Shown here one piece after another: positions 15,158 through 23,409 of a stretch of DNA of 64,000 nt. The position numbers and the translations under genes were made by a program. Source of the stretch: G020354085 sp964482055 (GTDB lineage Bacteria; Pseudomonadota; Gammaproteobacteria; Acidiferrobacterales; Sulfurifustaceae); the NCBI GenBank assembly GCA_964482055.1, contig CAYZVX010000001.1, positions 1 to 64,000 on the forward strand. The letters run 5' to 3'. How positions within the stretch are numbered: the first letter of the stretch is position 1; the number at the start of each line of letters is the position of its first letter. Under the pieces are notes generated by a model. The model had not been told where the DNA came from, ran no database searches, and worked only from the letters and a program-made list of their open reading frames with translations.

Positions 15158-16150
15158 ATGAGCGAGCGGGAGGAGGACGAGCAACTGAAGATCTATTTGC
15201 GCGGAGGCACCGCCGTCTCGCGCGCCTACCGTGCTGGCGCCGAGGGCGAACCGCCGGTACGTCTCGACCGGGCGATCCGCGCCGCCGCACGCCGCGCGGT
15301 CGGCAGCGGTCCGCGTGCGGCGTTCGGTCCGTTTGGACGCCACTGGGCGGTACCGGCTGCCGCCGCGGCGGTGCTCGTGCTGGCCGTAGGGCTGGTCACG
15401 TTCATGGCGCACGAGGGTGTGCCGGTGTCGCCGGGAGAATCGACACGAGAGCTTCCCGCGCAGACGGCGGACACCCGTGAGGCAGCGCGCCCGCAAGCGC
15501 CAGGCGCAGGACCGGCGCCGCCGGCACGCCGCGTCGAACCATCGGATACCAGGCCGGCTCCCATGGAGCAGCGCGACATGGCCGCGCCGCAAGCGCGCGA
15601 GCGCAGCGAAGCAGCATCGGCCACGGAGCCGCGGCCAGCACGACGTGCCACAGACGAAATCGCAATCCCGCAGGCGCGCAAGAGCATACGCGAGACAGTG
15701 GCTGCCCCATCGCACCCGGCGCGCGAAGCGGCCGGCGCCGCAGCGGCGCCGGCCTCCAAGGGCGCGACCGATCTGGCCGACGTGCTCTCGGTCGCGGCGA
15801 GCGGGGCGCCCGGTGCCTACCAGCTCAGCGTGACGGTGCGCAGCCCGGATACGGGCTGTCAGCAGTACGCCGATTGGTGGGAAGTGCTCTCCGAGGACGG
15901 CCGCCTGCTTTATCGGCGCGTGCTATCGCACAGCCATGTCGCGGATCAACCGTTCACGCGCAGCGGCGGCCCCGTGCCGATCGGTCCCGACACGGTCGTG
16001 TGGGTGCGTGCGCATATGCATCCGTCGGGCTATGGCGGGCAGGCGCTGCGCGGAACCGTGCGCCAAGGTTTCCGGCCGGCGCGGCTGGCCGCCGGTATCG
16101 GTGCGCAGCTCGCACAGCAGCCGCCGTTGCCGGGCGGCTGCGAGTTCTAG
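15158..16150 (+). CDS. Single-pass membrane protein, putative anti-sigma factor
   Basis: 330-aa protein with a charged cytoplasmic N-terminus (residues 1-60), one membrane helix (about 63-84), a long Pro/Ala/Arg linker, and a C-terminal periplasmic domain (about 205-330) containing SPDTGCQQYADWWEVLSEDG. The position immediately after an ECF-like sigma gene, the topology and the small N-terminal helical segment suggest it sequesters the sigma factor. The usual H-x3-C-x2-C zinc motif of anti-sigma factors is absent. The periplasmic domain could sense the inducing signal. The role is inferred from context. Confidence 0.7.
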   Translation: MSEREEDEQLKIYLRGGTAVSRAYRAGAEGEPPVRLDRAIRAAARRAVGSGPRAAFGPFGRHWAVPAAAAAVLVLAVGLVTFMAHEGVPVSPGESTRELPAQTADTREAARPQAPGAGPAPPARRVEPSDTRPAPMEQRDMAAPQARERSEAASATEPRPARRATDEIAIPQARKSIRETVAAPSHPAREAAGAAAAPASKGATDLADVLSVAASGAPGAYQLSVTVRSPDTGCQQYADWWEVLSEDGRLLYRRVLSHSHVADQPFTRSGGPVPIGPDTVVWVRAHMHPSGYGGQALRGTVRQGFRPARLAAGIGAQLAQQPPLPGGCEF

Positions 16151-16168
16151 CCGCGGCGCAGGATTCGA

Positions 16169-17482
16169 TCAGGCGTCGGTACCGATGCGGTCGGCCCAGG
16201 CCATCGCCTCGACCTGGGCGCGCGTGACATCCGGGAGCGTGAGCCGCAGCGGTTCGATGATCCGCTCGATACCGGCCAGGTCCAGATCCTCGCAGGCACG
16301 CGCGATGGCGAGATAGGGGGCGTACGGGCCGCTGTCCTGCAGCAGCGCCGAGCGTACCGGGTCGGGCAGATTGAGGCTCGCCAGCGCCTCCGACAGCGGC
16401 AGCGCGAGAAGCGTGTCGAGCATCGAGAACATGCCGGTGATGAACAGCATGTCGTGCTCGGCGGCCGGCATCTGGCGTTTGCCAAGCAGCTCGATCAGCC
16501 GTGCGCGCGTGAGCGTGGTGCGAAACAACGCCTGTGGGGCCGGCACGTGGCTCGCGCCGGACAGCAGCAGCAGCGTCAGCCAGCGGGCGAGCTTGGTATG
16601 GCCGAGCACCACCAGGGCATGTCGGATGGCCGTGACCTTATTGGCCAGCCCGAAGCCGACGGAATTGATGTAGCGCAGCAGGTTAAAGGACAGCGCCACG
16701 TCCTGCTTGAACTCGAGCTCGATCAGCTCGGGTTTGGCCTGGCTCATGACCAGGTTGAACAGCGACAGAATGCGCTGGGCCTGCGGGTCGACGCGCTTCA
16801 TCGACAGCACTTCCGGGCGTGCGAAGTAGTAGCCTTGGAAGTAGCCCATGCCGAGGGCTTGGCAGGCCTTGAACTCGGCGAGCGTTTCGACCTTCTCGGC
16901 AACGACCTTGAGGTGGCGGGCCCGCAGCCGGTCGAGCTGGTGCGCCGCCTGTTCCATGCCCAAGGCGCGCACGTCGATCTTCACGTAGGTCGCCAGGTCG
17001 AGCAGCCGGTCAAACTCCGGTCGGTACACGAAATCATCGAGCGCCAGCGCGTAGCCTTTGGCGACCAGCTGCGCACAGCGATCGAGCAGCTCGGCGGTGG
17101 GCTGCACCTGCTCAAGCACCTCCAGCACCACCCGCTCGCTGGGCAGCAGCTCTAGCACATCGCTCTCGATCAGCTCCGCCGACACGTTGATAAACGCCTT
17201 CTTGCCGCCGAGCACGCGCTCGATGCCGAGATTGTTGAAGGTGTTGATGAGCAGCCGGCTGGTGGCCGCCACGTTGTCGGTGATGCGGGCGCCGCTGGCG
17301 TCGGCGGCATCGCGGAACAGCAGCTCGTAGGCGTAGATGCTCTGGTCCGCCGCGAGTATCGGTTGGCGGCCAACAAACAACTGACCGGAGGTGGCCGTAC
17401 CGGCAGCTGTCGCGGTCTGCGTGCGCACGCGCCGTTGCGCGGTACGGCGATCGGTCGTGTTGGTGAGCCAGGCAGGAATCAA
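16169..17482 (-). CDS. EAL-HDOD signalling protein
   Basis: 437-aa cytoplasmic protein of the YuxH type. The N-terminal EAL-like domain (about residues 33-230) starts FVGRQPILAADQSIYAYELL. The canonical EAL triad is replaced by YELLFR, and the later motif is ALALDDFVY, so c-di-GMP hydrolysis is doubtful. The C-terminal HDOD domain (about 225-425) contains INSVGFGLANKVTAIRHALV and SMLDTLLALPLSEAL and lacks HD-phosphohydrolase metal ligands. Such proteins act as c-di-GMP or protein-interaction modules in motility or biofilm control. It converges with the putative anti-sigma gene (18-base gap). Confidence 0.9.
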   Translation of the reverse strand: MIPAWLTNTTDRRTAQRRVRTQTATAAGTATSGQLFVGRQPILAADQSIYAYELLFRDAADASGARITDNVAATSRLLINTFNNLGIERVLGGKKAFINVSAELIESDVLELLPSERVVLEVLEQVQPTAELLDRCAQLVAKGYALALDDFVYRPEFDRLLDLATYVKIDVRALGMEQAAHQLDRLRARHLKVVAEKVETLAEFKACQALGMGYFQGYYFARPEVLSMKRVDPQAQRILSLFNLVMSQAKPELIELEFKQDVALSFNLLRYINSVGFGLANKVTAIRHALVVLGHTKLARWLTLLLLSGASHVPAPQALFRTTLTRARLIELLGKRQMPAAEHDMLFITGMFSMLDTLLALPLSEALASLNLPDPVRSALLQDSGPYAPYLAIARACEDLDLAGIERIIEPLRLTLPDVTRAQVEAMAWADRIGTDA

Positions 17483-17764
17483 GCGTCGATACCCGTGTCG
17501 TGCAGCCGTCCGCCGTCAGCCTCGCGGGGTGCGGCTCGGCAGCAGGGTGGCTCGTCTAAGTCCTAGTCAGCCTTGGTGTTTGCAGGAAATGTGCCACACG
17601 GATGCGCGGTTACAGACCGGCGCGATGGGAGGCAATCGCCGGTCCCAGGTTCATTCGAATCGAACCTTTCCGTGGCCACGCCAGAGGCCCGTCACGGCAG
17701 CGTCAGTATTGCGGCGCCCCCGCGGCGTTGGGCCGCGCGTTCGGACGGTGGAGTGGGTGCCGGG
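17483..17764. other. Intergenic region upstream of the EAL-HDOD gene
   Basis: No gene is supported. It contains a near-perfect 21-base palindrome at 17647-17667 (AGGTTC-ATTCGAAT-C-GAACCT), about 165 bases upstream of the EAL-HDOD start. It could be an operator or a weak hairpin. I looked for a c-di-GMP riboswitch-like conserved core and did not find one. Confidence 0.35.
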
Positions 17765-18100
17765 CTAGCCACCCGGCAGCAGGGCATTGAGCTTGGCCGC
17801 GCAGACAAAGTCGTTGCGCGACAGCCCCTTCACTGTGTGCGTGCTGAAGCGCACGCGGCAGCGGTTGTAGCCGACCTCGAGGTCCGGATGATGGTCTTGG
17901 CGGTGCGCGATCCAGGCCAGCGCGTTCACAAACGCCATGGTTTCGTAGTAGTTGGCGAACTTGAAGGTGCGCGTGATCTCGTTTCCCGCCTCATTCAGGA
18001 CCCATCCGGGCACCTGCGTTAGCAGTTGCGTCACGGCGCTGCGCTCAAGCGGCGGGGTGCCCGGCGGAACGGGACGGCAGTCTTGCTCGGCCAGCGTCAT
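17765..18100 (-). CDS. phhB: 4a-hydroxytetrahydrobiopterin dehydratase (pterin carbinolamine dehydratase)
   Basis: 111-aa protein of the PCD/DCoH family, which dehydrates 4a-hydroxytetrahydropterin to regenerate the pterin cofactor. Motifs present: GWVLNEAGNEITRTFKF, FVNALAWIAHRQDHHPDLEV (catalytic His cluster) and VRFSTHTVKGLSRNDFVCA. The start at 18100 fits homologue length; a longer frame would run into the cytochrome gene. It begins 2 bases after the cytochrome c stop, so the two are co-transcribed. No phenylalanine hydroxylase is in the window, so its role may be folate or molybdopterin related instead. Confidence 0.92.
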   Translation of the reverse strand: MTLAEQDCRPVPPGTPPLERSAVTQLLTQVPGWVLNEAGNEITRTFKFANYYETMAFVNALAWIAHRQDHHPDLEVGYNRCRVRFSTHTVKGLSRNDFVCAAKLNALLPGG

Positions 18101-18102
18101 CG

Positions 18103-18390
18103 CTAGAACCTGTAAAACGACTCGTTCAGGTACTTCACCAGATCGTTGAGCTCGTCCTTGCTCAAACCCGTCTTGAGCTGGGTGTTGCACAGCCTGACGC
18201 GCCCGGTGAGCCCCTCGACGCTGCGCACACTGCGATCGGCGCGCGTGTACAGCGCGCTGTCATGACATCCGGTGCAGTGCCGGCTGTGCAGGACCTTGCC
18301 GCGGGCGGCATCGCCCAACAGCAGCGCGTCGGCCTGAGCGGCGCTCGCCGTAATGAGCAGTGCTGTCGCAAGTATCGAACGGGTCAGCAT
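18103..18390 (-). CDS. Small periplasmic c-type cytochrome
   Basis: 95-aa exported protein: the signal peptide MLTRSILATALLITASAAQA is followed by one haem-binding CTGCH (Cys39, Cys42, His43). Near the C-terminus is the helix GLSKDELNDLVKYLNESFY typical of class I monohaem cytochromes. An extra Cys68 (RLCNTQL) is present, and no Met stands at the usual place of the sixth ligand, so axial ligation may be unusual. It probably shuttles electrons in the periplasm; the partner is not known. It lies between the M48 protease gene and phhB on the same strand. Confidence 0.87.
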   Translation of the reverse strand: MLTRSILATALLITASAAQADALLLGDAARGKVLHSRHCTGCHDSALYTRADRSVRSVEGLTGRVRLCNTQLKTGLSKDELNDLVKYLNESFYRF

Positions 18391-18410
18391 GGCAGGTGGG
18401 TCTCCGGAGC

Positions 18411-19652
18411 TCAGGGTTTGCCGAGCAGGGTGGCGACGCGTATCGCCGCTGGCGGGTGCGAATCGTAGAACGCGGAGTGCAGCGGATCGGGCGTGAGCGT
18501 CGCGGCGTTGTCCCGGTAAAGCTTGACCAGCGCGTTGACGAGATCGCGTGCGCTGGTGGTGGCGGCGGCGAAGCGGTCGGCCTCGAGCTCGTGCTTGCGC
18601 GAGCCCCACGCCAGCAACGGGTGCAAGAAATACGTGAACACCGGACCGACCAGAACAAAGAGCACGAGGGCGGCATGCGTCGAGGGCTCATGCACGCCAA
18701 GCCCCTCGTAGAACCAGCGCTGGTCGATGAGCCAGCCCAGCAGCGCCAGCGCGGCAAAGCTCGTCACCATGAGCAGGCCCATCCGTTTGACGACATGGCG
18801 CAGCTTGAAATGGCCAAGCTCGTGAGCGAGCACGGCCTCCACCTCAGGCGGGCGCAGACTTTTGAGGAGCGAATCGAAAAACACGATGCGTTTGCTGCGC
18901 CCCAAGCCCGTGAAGTAGGCATTGCCGTGCGCGGTGCGGCGCGAGCTGTCCACCACGAAGATGCCCTTGCTGCGAAAGCCGGTGCGCTTGAGCAAGGCCT
19001 GGATCCGCGCGCGCAGGGTCCCGGGCTTGAGCGGTTTGAACTTGTTGAACAGCGGCGCAATCAGCGTCGGGTAGGCCCACACCATGAACAGGCTGTAGGC
19101 CATCCACAACAGCCACGCGTACAGCCACCACCACGGACCCGCCTCCTGCATGAGCCACAGCACGGCGGCGAGGAGTGGCGCGCCGATCAGCACGAGCAGC
19201 AGCAGCGATTTCAGCTGATCGATCGCAAACAGCCTGGGCGTGGTGCGGTTGAAGCCAAAGCGCGCCTCGATCACGAAGGTCTGGTAGATGGACGCCGGAA
19301 GATCGAGCACGGCCATCGCCAGCCAGGCGCTCAGGACGAAGCCCGTGCCGGTCGCGAGCGGGCCGAATCCGAAGCCGCGCCACAGGCCATCGAGCGCGTT
19401 GAGCCCGCCGCCCAGCGTCCAGCCGAGCAGCAGCAGCGCGCCGACGACGGCATCCACGCGCCCGAAGCGCGTCTTGGCGATGGTGTAATCGGCGGCCTTG
19501 CGGTGCGCGGCGAGCGGGATGCGGCGGCGAAACGCCGCCGGCACCTGACGGCGGTGCGTCACGACGTGGCGGATGTGGCGTGCGGCAAGCCACAGCTGTG
19601 TGAGCAGCATGCTGCCCAGCACGGCAAGGAACAGATAGGACCAGCTATTCAC
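18411..19652 (-). CDS. M48 family metalloprotease, Ste24/CAAX protease-like
   Basis: 413-aa integral membrane zinc protease. Several hydrophobic segments are visible (about residues 5-25, 65-85, 100-120, 148-168, 172-195), then the catalytic HELGH (His277, Glu278, His281) and two more membrane helices; KHELEADRFA carries the third zinc ligand. The N-terminal CAAX-protease-1 type region (VIEARFGFNRTTP) separates it from HtpX, so it resembles bacterial Ste24 homologues involved in membrane-protein quality control. It starts back to back with orn, with 59 bases between the two starts. Confidence 0.92.
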   Translation of the reverse strand: MNSWSYLFLAVLGSMLLTQLWLAARHIRHVVTHRRQVPAAFRRRIPLAAHRKAADYTIAKTRFGRVDAVVGALLLLGWTLGGGLNALDGLWRGFGFGPLATGTGFVLSAWLAMAVLDLPASIYQTFVIEARFGFNRTTPRLFAIDQLKSLLLLVLIGAPLLAAVLWLMQEAGPWWWLYAWLLWMAYSLFMVWAYPTLIAPLFNKFKPLKPGTLRARIQALLKRTGFRSKGIFVVDSSRRTAHGNAYFTGLGRSKRIVFFDSLLKSLRPPEVEAVLAHELGHFKLRHVVKRMGLLMVTSFAALALLGWLIDQRWFYEGLGVHEPSTHAALVLFVLVGPVFTYFLHPLLAWGSRKHELEADRFAAATTSARDLVNALVKLYRDNAATLTPDPLHSAFYDSHPPAAIRVATLLGKP

Positions 19653-19711
19653 GTGTCGGCGATGCTATTATTCGCGGCGTTTCGATCCCGATTTTCGTCC
19701 GGAGCGCACGC

Positions 19712-20275
19712 ATGTCGCAAGCCCTGCAAGACGCACCCGAGCCCGGTGCTCTCATCTGGATAGACCTTGAGATGACAGGGTTAAATCCGGACGTCGACCG
19801 CATCATCGAGATCGCCACGATCGTCACGGACAATCAGCTCAACGTCGTCGCCGAGGGGCCGGTGCTGGCGGTGCGTCAGCCCGACGAGGTGCTGGCGGCG
19901 ATGGATGAGTGGAACCAGCGCACGCACAAGGCGAGCGGGCTCATTGAGCGGGTACGCGCCTCGTCGCTGAGCGAGGCCGATGCCGAGCGCCAGACGCTCG
20001 AGTTCCTGCAACGCCACGTGGCGAAGAACAAATCCCCGATGTGCGGCAACAGCATCTGCCAGGACCGGCGCTTCCTCGCCCGCCACATGCCGCAACTCGA
20101 GGCCTGGTTTCATTACCGCAACCTCGACGTCAGCACCATCAAGGAGCTCGTGTATCGCTGGAAACCGTCGATCGCCAACGGTTTCAGCAAGCGCAACACG
20201 CACCAGGCGCTCGATGACGTGCGCGAGTCGATTGCCGAGCTCAGGTACTATCGCGAGCACTTCATCGCGAAGTGA
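19712..20275 (+). CDS. orn: Oligoribonuclease
   Basis: 187-aa 3'-5' exoribonuclease that degrades two- to five-base RNAs and linear pGpG. The DEDDh catalytic set is present: WIDLEMTGLNP (Asp, Glu), the Asp of SICQDRRFLARHMP, and HQALDDVRESIAELRYYREH with the C-terminal His/Asp pair. Length and the C-terminus match the family. A TATTAT -10-like box lies about 40 bases upstream. It is followed by a hairpin and the convergent queG. Confidence 0.97.
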   Translation: MSQALQDAPEPGALIWIDLEMTGLNPDVDRIIEIATIVTDNQLNVVAEGPVLAVRQPDEVLAAMDEWNQRTHKASGLIERVRASSLSEADAERQTLEFLQRHVAKNKSPMCGNSICQDRRFLARHMPQLEAWFHYRNLDVSTIKELVYRWKPSIANGFSKRNTHQALDDVRESIAELRYYREHFIAK

Positions 20276-20302
20276 GCAGTGGCAGTGAACGGTGATCAGT
20301 GT

Positions 20303-20332
20303 CAGTGAACGGTCAAGGTTTACCGTTCACTG
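20303..20332. terminator. Hairpin between convergent orn and queG
   Basis: A perfect 11-bp stem CAGTGAACGGT / ACCGTTCACTG with an 8-base loop. A further direct copy of CAGTGAACGGT lies at 20283-20293, so the 65-base gap is largely made of this motif. It is well placed to stop transcription from both sides, though the T-run is short. Confidence 0.6.
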
Positions 20333-20340
20333 CTCACTGT

Positions 20341-21426
20341 TTACAGATCACTACCATGCCGCGCCAGCGCCCAGCGCACGTGCTCGCGCACCAGCGCCGA
20401 GGGGTGTTGGGCACGCGCGCGCAACGCGGCGATGACTTCGGGCTGCGTGGGGGCGTTACCGAGGGCCACGGCGAGATTGCGCAGCCAGCGCTCATAGCCG
20501 ACGCGCCGCAGCGCCGAGCCTTCGGTGCGGTGCGCGAATTCCGTCTCGCTCCAGCCGAACAACGTCGCCAGGCGCGGCGCGTCGAGCCCGTGGCGCGGCG
20601 CGAAGTCCGGTTCCGCCGTGCGGTGCGCGAAACGATTCCACGGGCACACCATCTGGCAGTCGTCGCACCCGTAGATGCGGTTGCCGATCAGCGGCCGCAA
20701 CTTCTCCGGGATGGATCCGTGCAGCTCGATGGTGAGATAGGAGATGCAGCGCCGCGCGTCGAGCTGGTAGGGCGCGACGATCGCGCGCGTCGGGCAGACA
20801 TCGAGGCAGGCCTGGCAGGTACCGCAGTGATCGGCGGCGGGTGCATCCACCGGCAGCGGCAGGTCGGTGTAGATCTCCCCGATGAAGAACCACGAACCGC
20901 CGTGGCGGTCGATGAGGTTGGTGTGCTTGCCGATCCAGCCGAGCCCGGCCTTCTGCGCGAGCGGCTTTTCCAGCACCGGTGCGCTGTCGGTGAACACGCG
21001 GTAGGCGAAGGGGCCGACCGCGGCCTCGATACGCGCGGCGAGCCGCGCCAGCCGTGCGCGCAGCACCTTGTGGTAGTCGCGCCCCAGGGCATAGCGCGAC
21101 ACGAATCCGAGTGTCGCGTCGGCGAGGACGTTCCCCGCGTCGGCCGCGGCCGGCCAGTAGTCGAGCCGCGCACTGATCACCCGCACCGTGCCGGGCACGA
21201 GCTCGGCCGGGCGGCTACGCCGCAGCCCGTGGCGCACCATGTAGTGCATCTCGCCGTGATAACCCGCCTCAAGCCAGGCGGCCAGACGGGCCTCGGCCGT
21301 GCCCAGATCGGTGTCGGCAATGCCGATCGACTGAAAGCCGAGCTCCGCCCCCCAGCGCTTGATGTCATGGGCGAGCCCGGCGAGGTCGACGGGGCGCGGG
21401 GTCGGTTCGCTTCGTGCACTCGCCAT
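20341..21426 (-). CDS. queG: Epoxyqueuosine reductase
   Basis: Last enzyme of queuosine synthesis, reducing epoxyqueuosine in tRNA with cobalamin and iron-sulfur clusters. The 361-aa protein has the N-terminal cobalamin-binding region (WGAELGFQSIGIAD, YHGEMHYM), two 4Fe-4S motifs (CGTCQACLDVCPTRAI and CDDCQMVCPWN) and a C-terminal HEAT-like tail (LRNLAVALGNAP). It is divergent from nnr, with 43 bases between the two starts. The 3' end meets the hairpin shared with orn. Confidence 0.97.
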   Translation of the reverse strand: MASARSEPTPRPVDLAGLAHDIKRWGAELGFQSIGIADTDLGTAEARLAAWLEAGYHGEMHYMVRHGLRRSRPAELVPGTVRVISARLDYWPAAADAGNVLADATLGFVSRYALGRDYHKVLRARLARLAARIEAAVGPFAYRVFTDSAPVLEKPLAQKAGLGWIGKHTNLIDRHGGSWFFIGEIYTDLPLPVDAPAADHCGTCQACLDVCPTRAIVAPYQLDARRCISYLTIELHGSIPEKLRPLIGNRIYGCDDCQMVCPWNRFAHRTAEPDFAPRHGLDAPRLATLFGWSETEFAHRTEGSALRRVGYERWLRNLAVALGNAPTQPEVIAALRARAQHPSALVREHVRWALARHGSDL

Positions 21427-21469
21427 GCGGCACTATGATACCTATACCGCCACCGGAAAAATCGACCGC

Positions 21470-22957
21470 ATGGAGTTGCCTCGCCATCTCTACAGCACCG
21501 CGCAGGCGCGCGAGCTCGACCGCCGCGCGATCGAGCAGCACGGAATCCCCGCGGGCGAGCTCATGCGCCGTGCCGGGCAGGCGGCCTTCCGCCTGTTGCG
21601 CGTTCGCTACCCGCGCGCCCGACGCGTGACGGTGGTGTGCGGTCCGGGTAACAACGGCGGCGATGGTTATGTGGTCGCCCGCCTGGCGCACGAAGCCGGT
21701 CTCAGCGTGCGGGTGCTGACGCTCGGGGAGCGCGGCGCGCTCAAGGGCGAGGCCAGGCTGGCGCATGACGCCTGTGTGGCCGGGGGTCTCGAGCCCGAGC
21801 CGTTCACCGCGGAACTGCCCGACGCCGAGCTGATCGTCGATGCGATATTCGGCACCGGCCTCGAGCGCGAGGTGACCGGTCAATGGCGCACCGCCATTGA
21901 GGCCATCAACGCCGCCGGCCGGCCGGTCATCGCGCTCGACGTGCCTTCCGGGTTGCACGCCGACACCGGCCGCGTGCTGGGCGCCGCGGTGCGGGCCGAT
22001 GTCACCATCGGCTTCATCGGCCTGAAGGTCGGTCTGCTCACGGGCGCTGGCCGCGAGCACTGCGGCGCCATCCATGTTGACGACTTGCAGGTTCCCGAGG
22101 CTGTTTTTGCGGACGTGCCGGCGGTCGCGAGCCGCATGGTCGCGGCCGACCTCAAGCCCCTGCTGCCGCGCCGCCGGCGCGACGCCCACAAGGGCGCGGG
22201 CGGGCATGTGCTCGTGATCGGCGGGGCGCGCGGCATGCCCGGCGCGGCGCGCATGGCTGGCGAGGCCGCCTATCGCAGCGGGGCTGGCCTGGTCACGGTC
22301 GCCACGGATCCGGCGCACGCCTCGGTGCTCAACGTCGAGCGTCCGGAGCTGATCGTGCACGGGGTGCAAAGCGCGTCCGCCCTGGCGACGCTGCTGGCGC
22401 AGGCCGATTGCGTGGCGCTCGGGCCGGGGCTCGGCCAGGACGAATGGGGGCGCACGATGCTCGCGGCGGCCATCGAGGCAGCGCGCCCGCTGGTGGTCGA
22501 TGCTGACGCCTTGAATCTTCTCGCGCGCGATCCCGTGCACCGCGAGGACTGGGTGCTCACCCCGCACCCCGGTGAGGCCGCGCGCCTGACCGGCGTTTCG
22601 GCGGCCGAGGTGCAGGCCGATCGGCTGACGGCGGTGCGGGCGGTCTGCGCGCGTTACGGCGGCACCTGCGTGCTCAAGGGCTCGGGCACGCTCGTGACCA
22701 CCCATCGCGAGGCCGCGCTGTTCCTGTGCGACCGTGGCAACCCGGGCATGGCAAGCGGCGGCATGGGGGACGTGCTGACCGGCATCATTGCCGCCTTGGT
22801 CGCGCAGGGCGTGGCGCCGCCGGATGCCGCGCGCCTCGGCGTGTGGCTGCACGCCAGCGCAGGGGATGCGGCGGCGCAGGGGGGCGAGCGCGGCCTGCTC
22901 GCATCGGACCTGCTGGCGGCGCTGCGCGCGGTGCTGCACCGCCTCACGGCGCCATGA
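21470..22957 (+). CDS. nnr: Bifunctional NAD(P)HX epimerase / ADP-dependent dehydratase
   Basis: Repairs hydrated NADH and NADPH. The 495-aa protein has a YjeF N-terminal epimerase domain (about residues 1-215; CGPGNNGGDGYVVARLA, ALDVPSGLHADTG) and a carbohydrate-kinase-like dehydratase domain (about 225-490; GAGGHVLVIGGARGMPGAAR, LTPHPGEAARL, GMASGGMGDVLTGI). The ATG at 21470 starts MELPRHLYSTAQARELDRRA, which fits homologues better than the longer frame. The stop overlaps the tsaE start as ATGA. Confidence 0.96.
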   Translation: MELPRHLYSTAQARELDRRAIEQHGIPAGELMRRAGQAAFRLLRVRYPRARRVTVVCGPGNNGGDGYVVARLAHEAGLSVRVLTLGERGALKGEARLAHDACVAGGLEPEPFTAELPDAELIVDAIFGTGLEREVTGQWRTAIEAINAAGRPVIALDVPSGLHADTGRVLGAAVRADVTIGFIGLKVGLLTGAGREHCGAIHVDDLQVPEAVFADVPAVASRMVAADLKPLLPRRRRDAHKGAGGHVLVIGGARGMPGAARMAGEAAYRSGAGLVTVATDPAHASVLNVERPELIVHGVQSASALATLLAQADCVALGPGLGQDEWGRTMLAAAIEAARPLVVDADALNLLARDPVHREDWVLTPHPGEAARLTGVSAAEVQADRLTAVRAVCARYGGTCVLKGSGTLVTTHREAALFLCDRGNPGMASGGMGDVLTGIIAALVAQGVAPPDAARLGVWLHASAGDAAAQGGERGLLASDLLAALRAVLHRLTAP

Positions 22958-23409
22958 GAACGATCGCGCTCGATGTCGCCAGTGAGGAGGACATGGTCGC
23001 GCTGGGAAGACGGCTCGCGCACGGGCTCGATCGCGTGCGGCTGCTGTACCTGCGCGGGCCGCTCGGCTGCGGCAAGACCACGCTCGTGCGCGGCATCCTG
23101 CGCGGGCTCGGTCACCACGGTCCGGTCAAGAGCCCGACGTTTACGCTCGTCGAGTCCTATGCGCTCGCGCGCAACGTGCACCACTTCGATCTGTATCGCC
23201 TCAAGGACCCCGAGGAGCTCGAGTTCCTGGGAATACGCGACTACCTGCAGGGTGAGGACCTGTGCATCGTGGAGTGGCCGGAGCGGGCCGGAAGGGTTTT
23301 GTCCGCTCCGGACGTTGACGTTATGATCGAGGCTACGGACATGGGACGGCACGTACAGTTCACGGCCCACAGCGCCGGCGGTGAGTCGCTCGTGAGCGGC
23401 CTGGCATGA
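22954..23409 (+). CDS. tsaE: tRNA threonylcarbamoyladenosine biosynthesis ATPase TsaE
   Basis: 151-aa P-loop ATPase that works with TsaB and TsaD to make t6A37 in ANN-decoding tRNAs. It has Walker A GPLGCGKTTLVRGIL, the KSPTFTLVESY motif, HFDLYRL and IVEWPERAG. Its start overlaps the nnr stop (ATGA) and its stop overlaps the amiC start (ATGA), so the three are translationally coupled. TsaB and TsaD are not in the window. Confidence 0.97.
   Translation: MRTIALDVASEEDMVALGRRLAHGLDRVRLLYLRGPLGCGKTTLVRGILRGLGHHGPVKSPTFTLVESYALARNVHHFDLYRLKDPEELEFLGIRDYLQGEDLCIVEWPERAGRVLSAPDVDVMIEATDMGRHVQFTAHSAGGESLVSGLA

Noticed and set aside
17483..17764. Riboswitch upstream of the EAL-HDOD gene
   Set aside because: No conserved c-di-GMP aptamer core could be recognised; only a near-palindrome was found.
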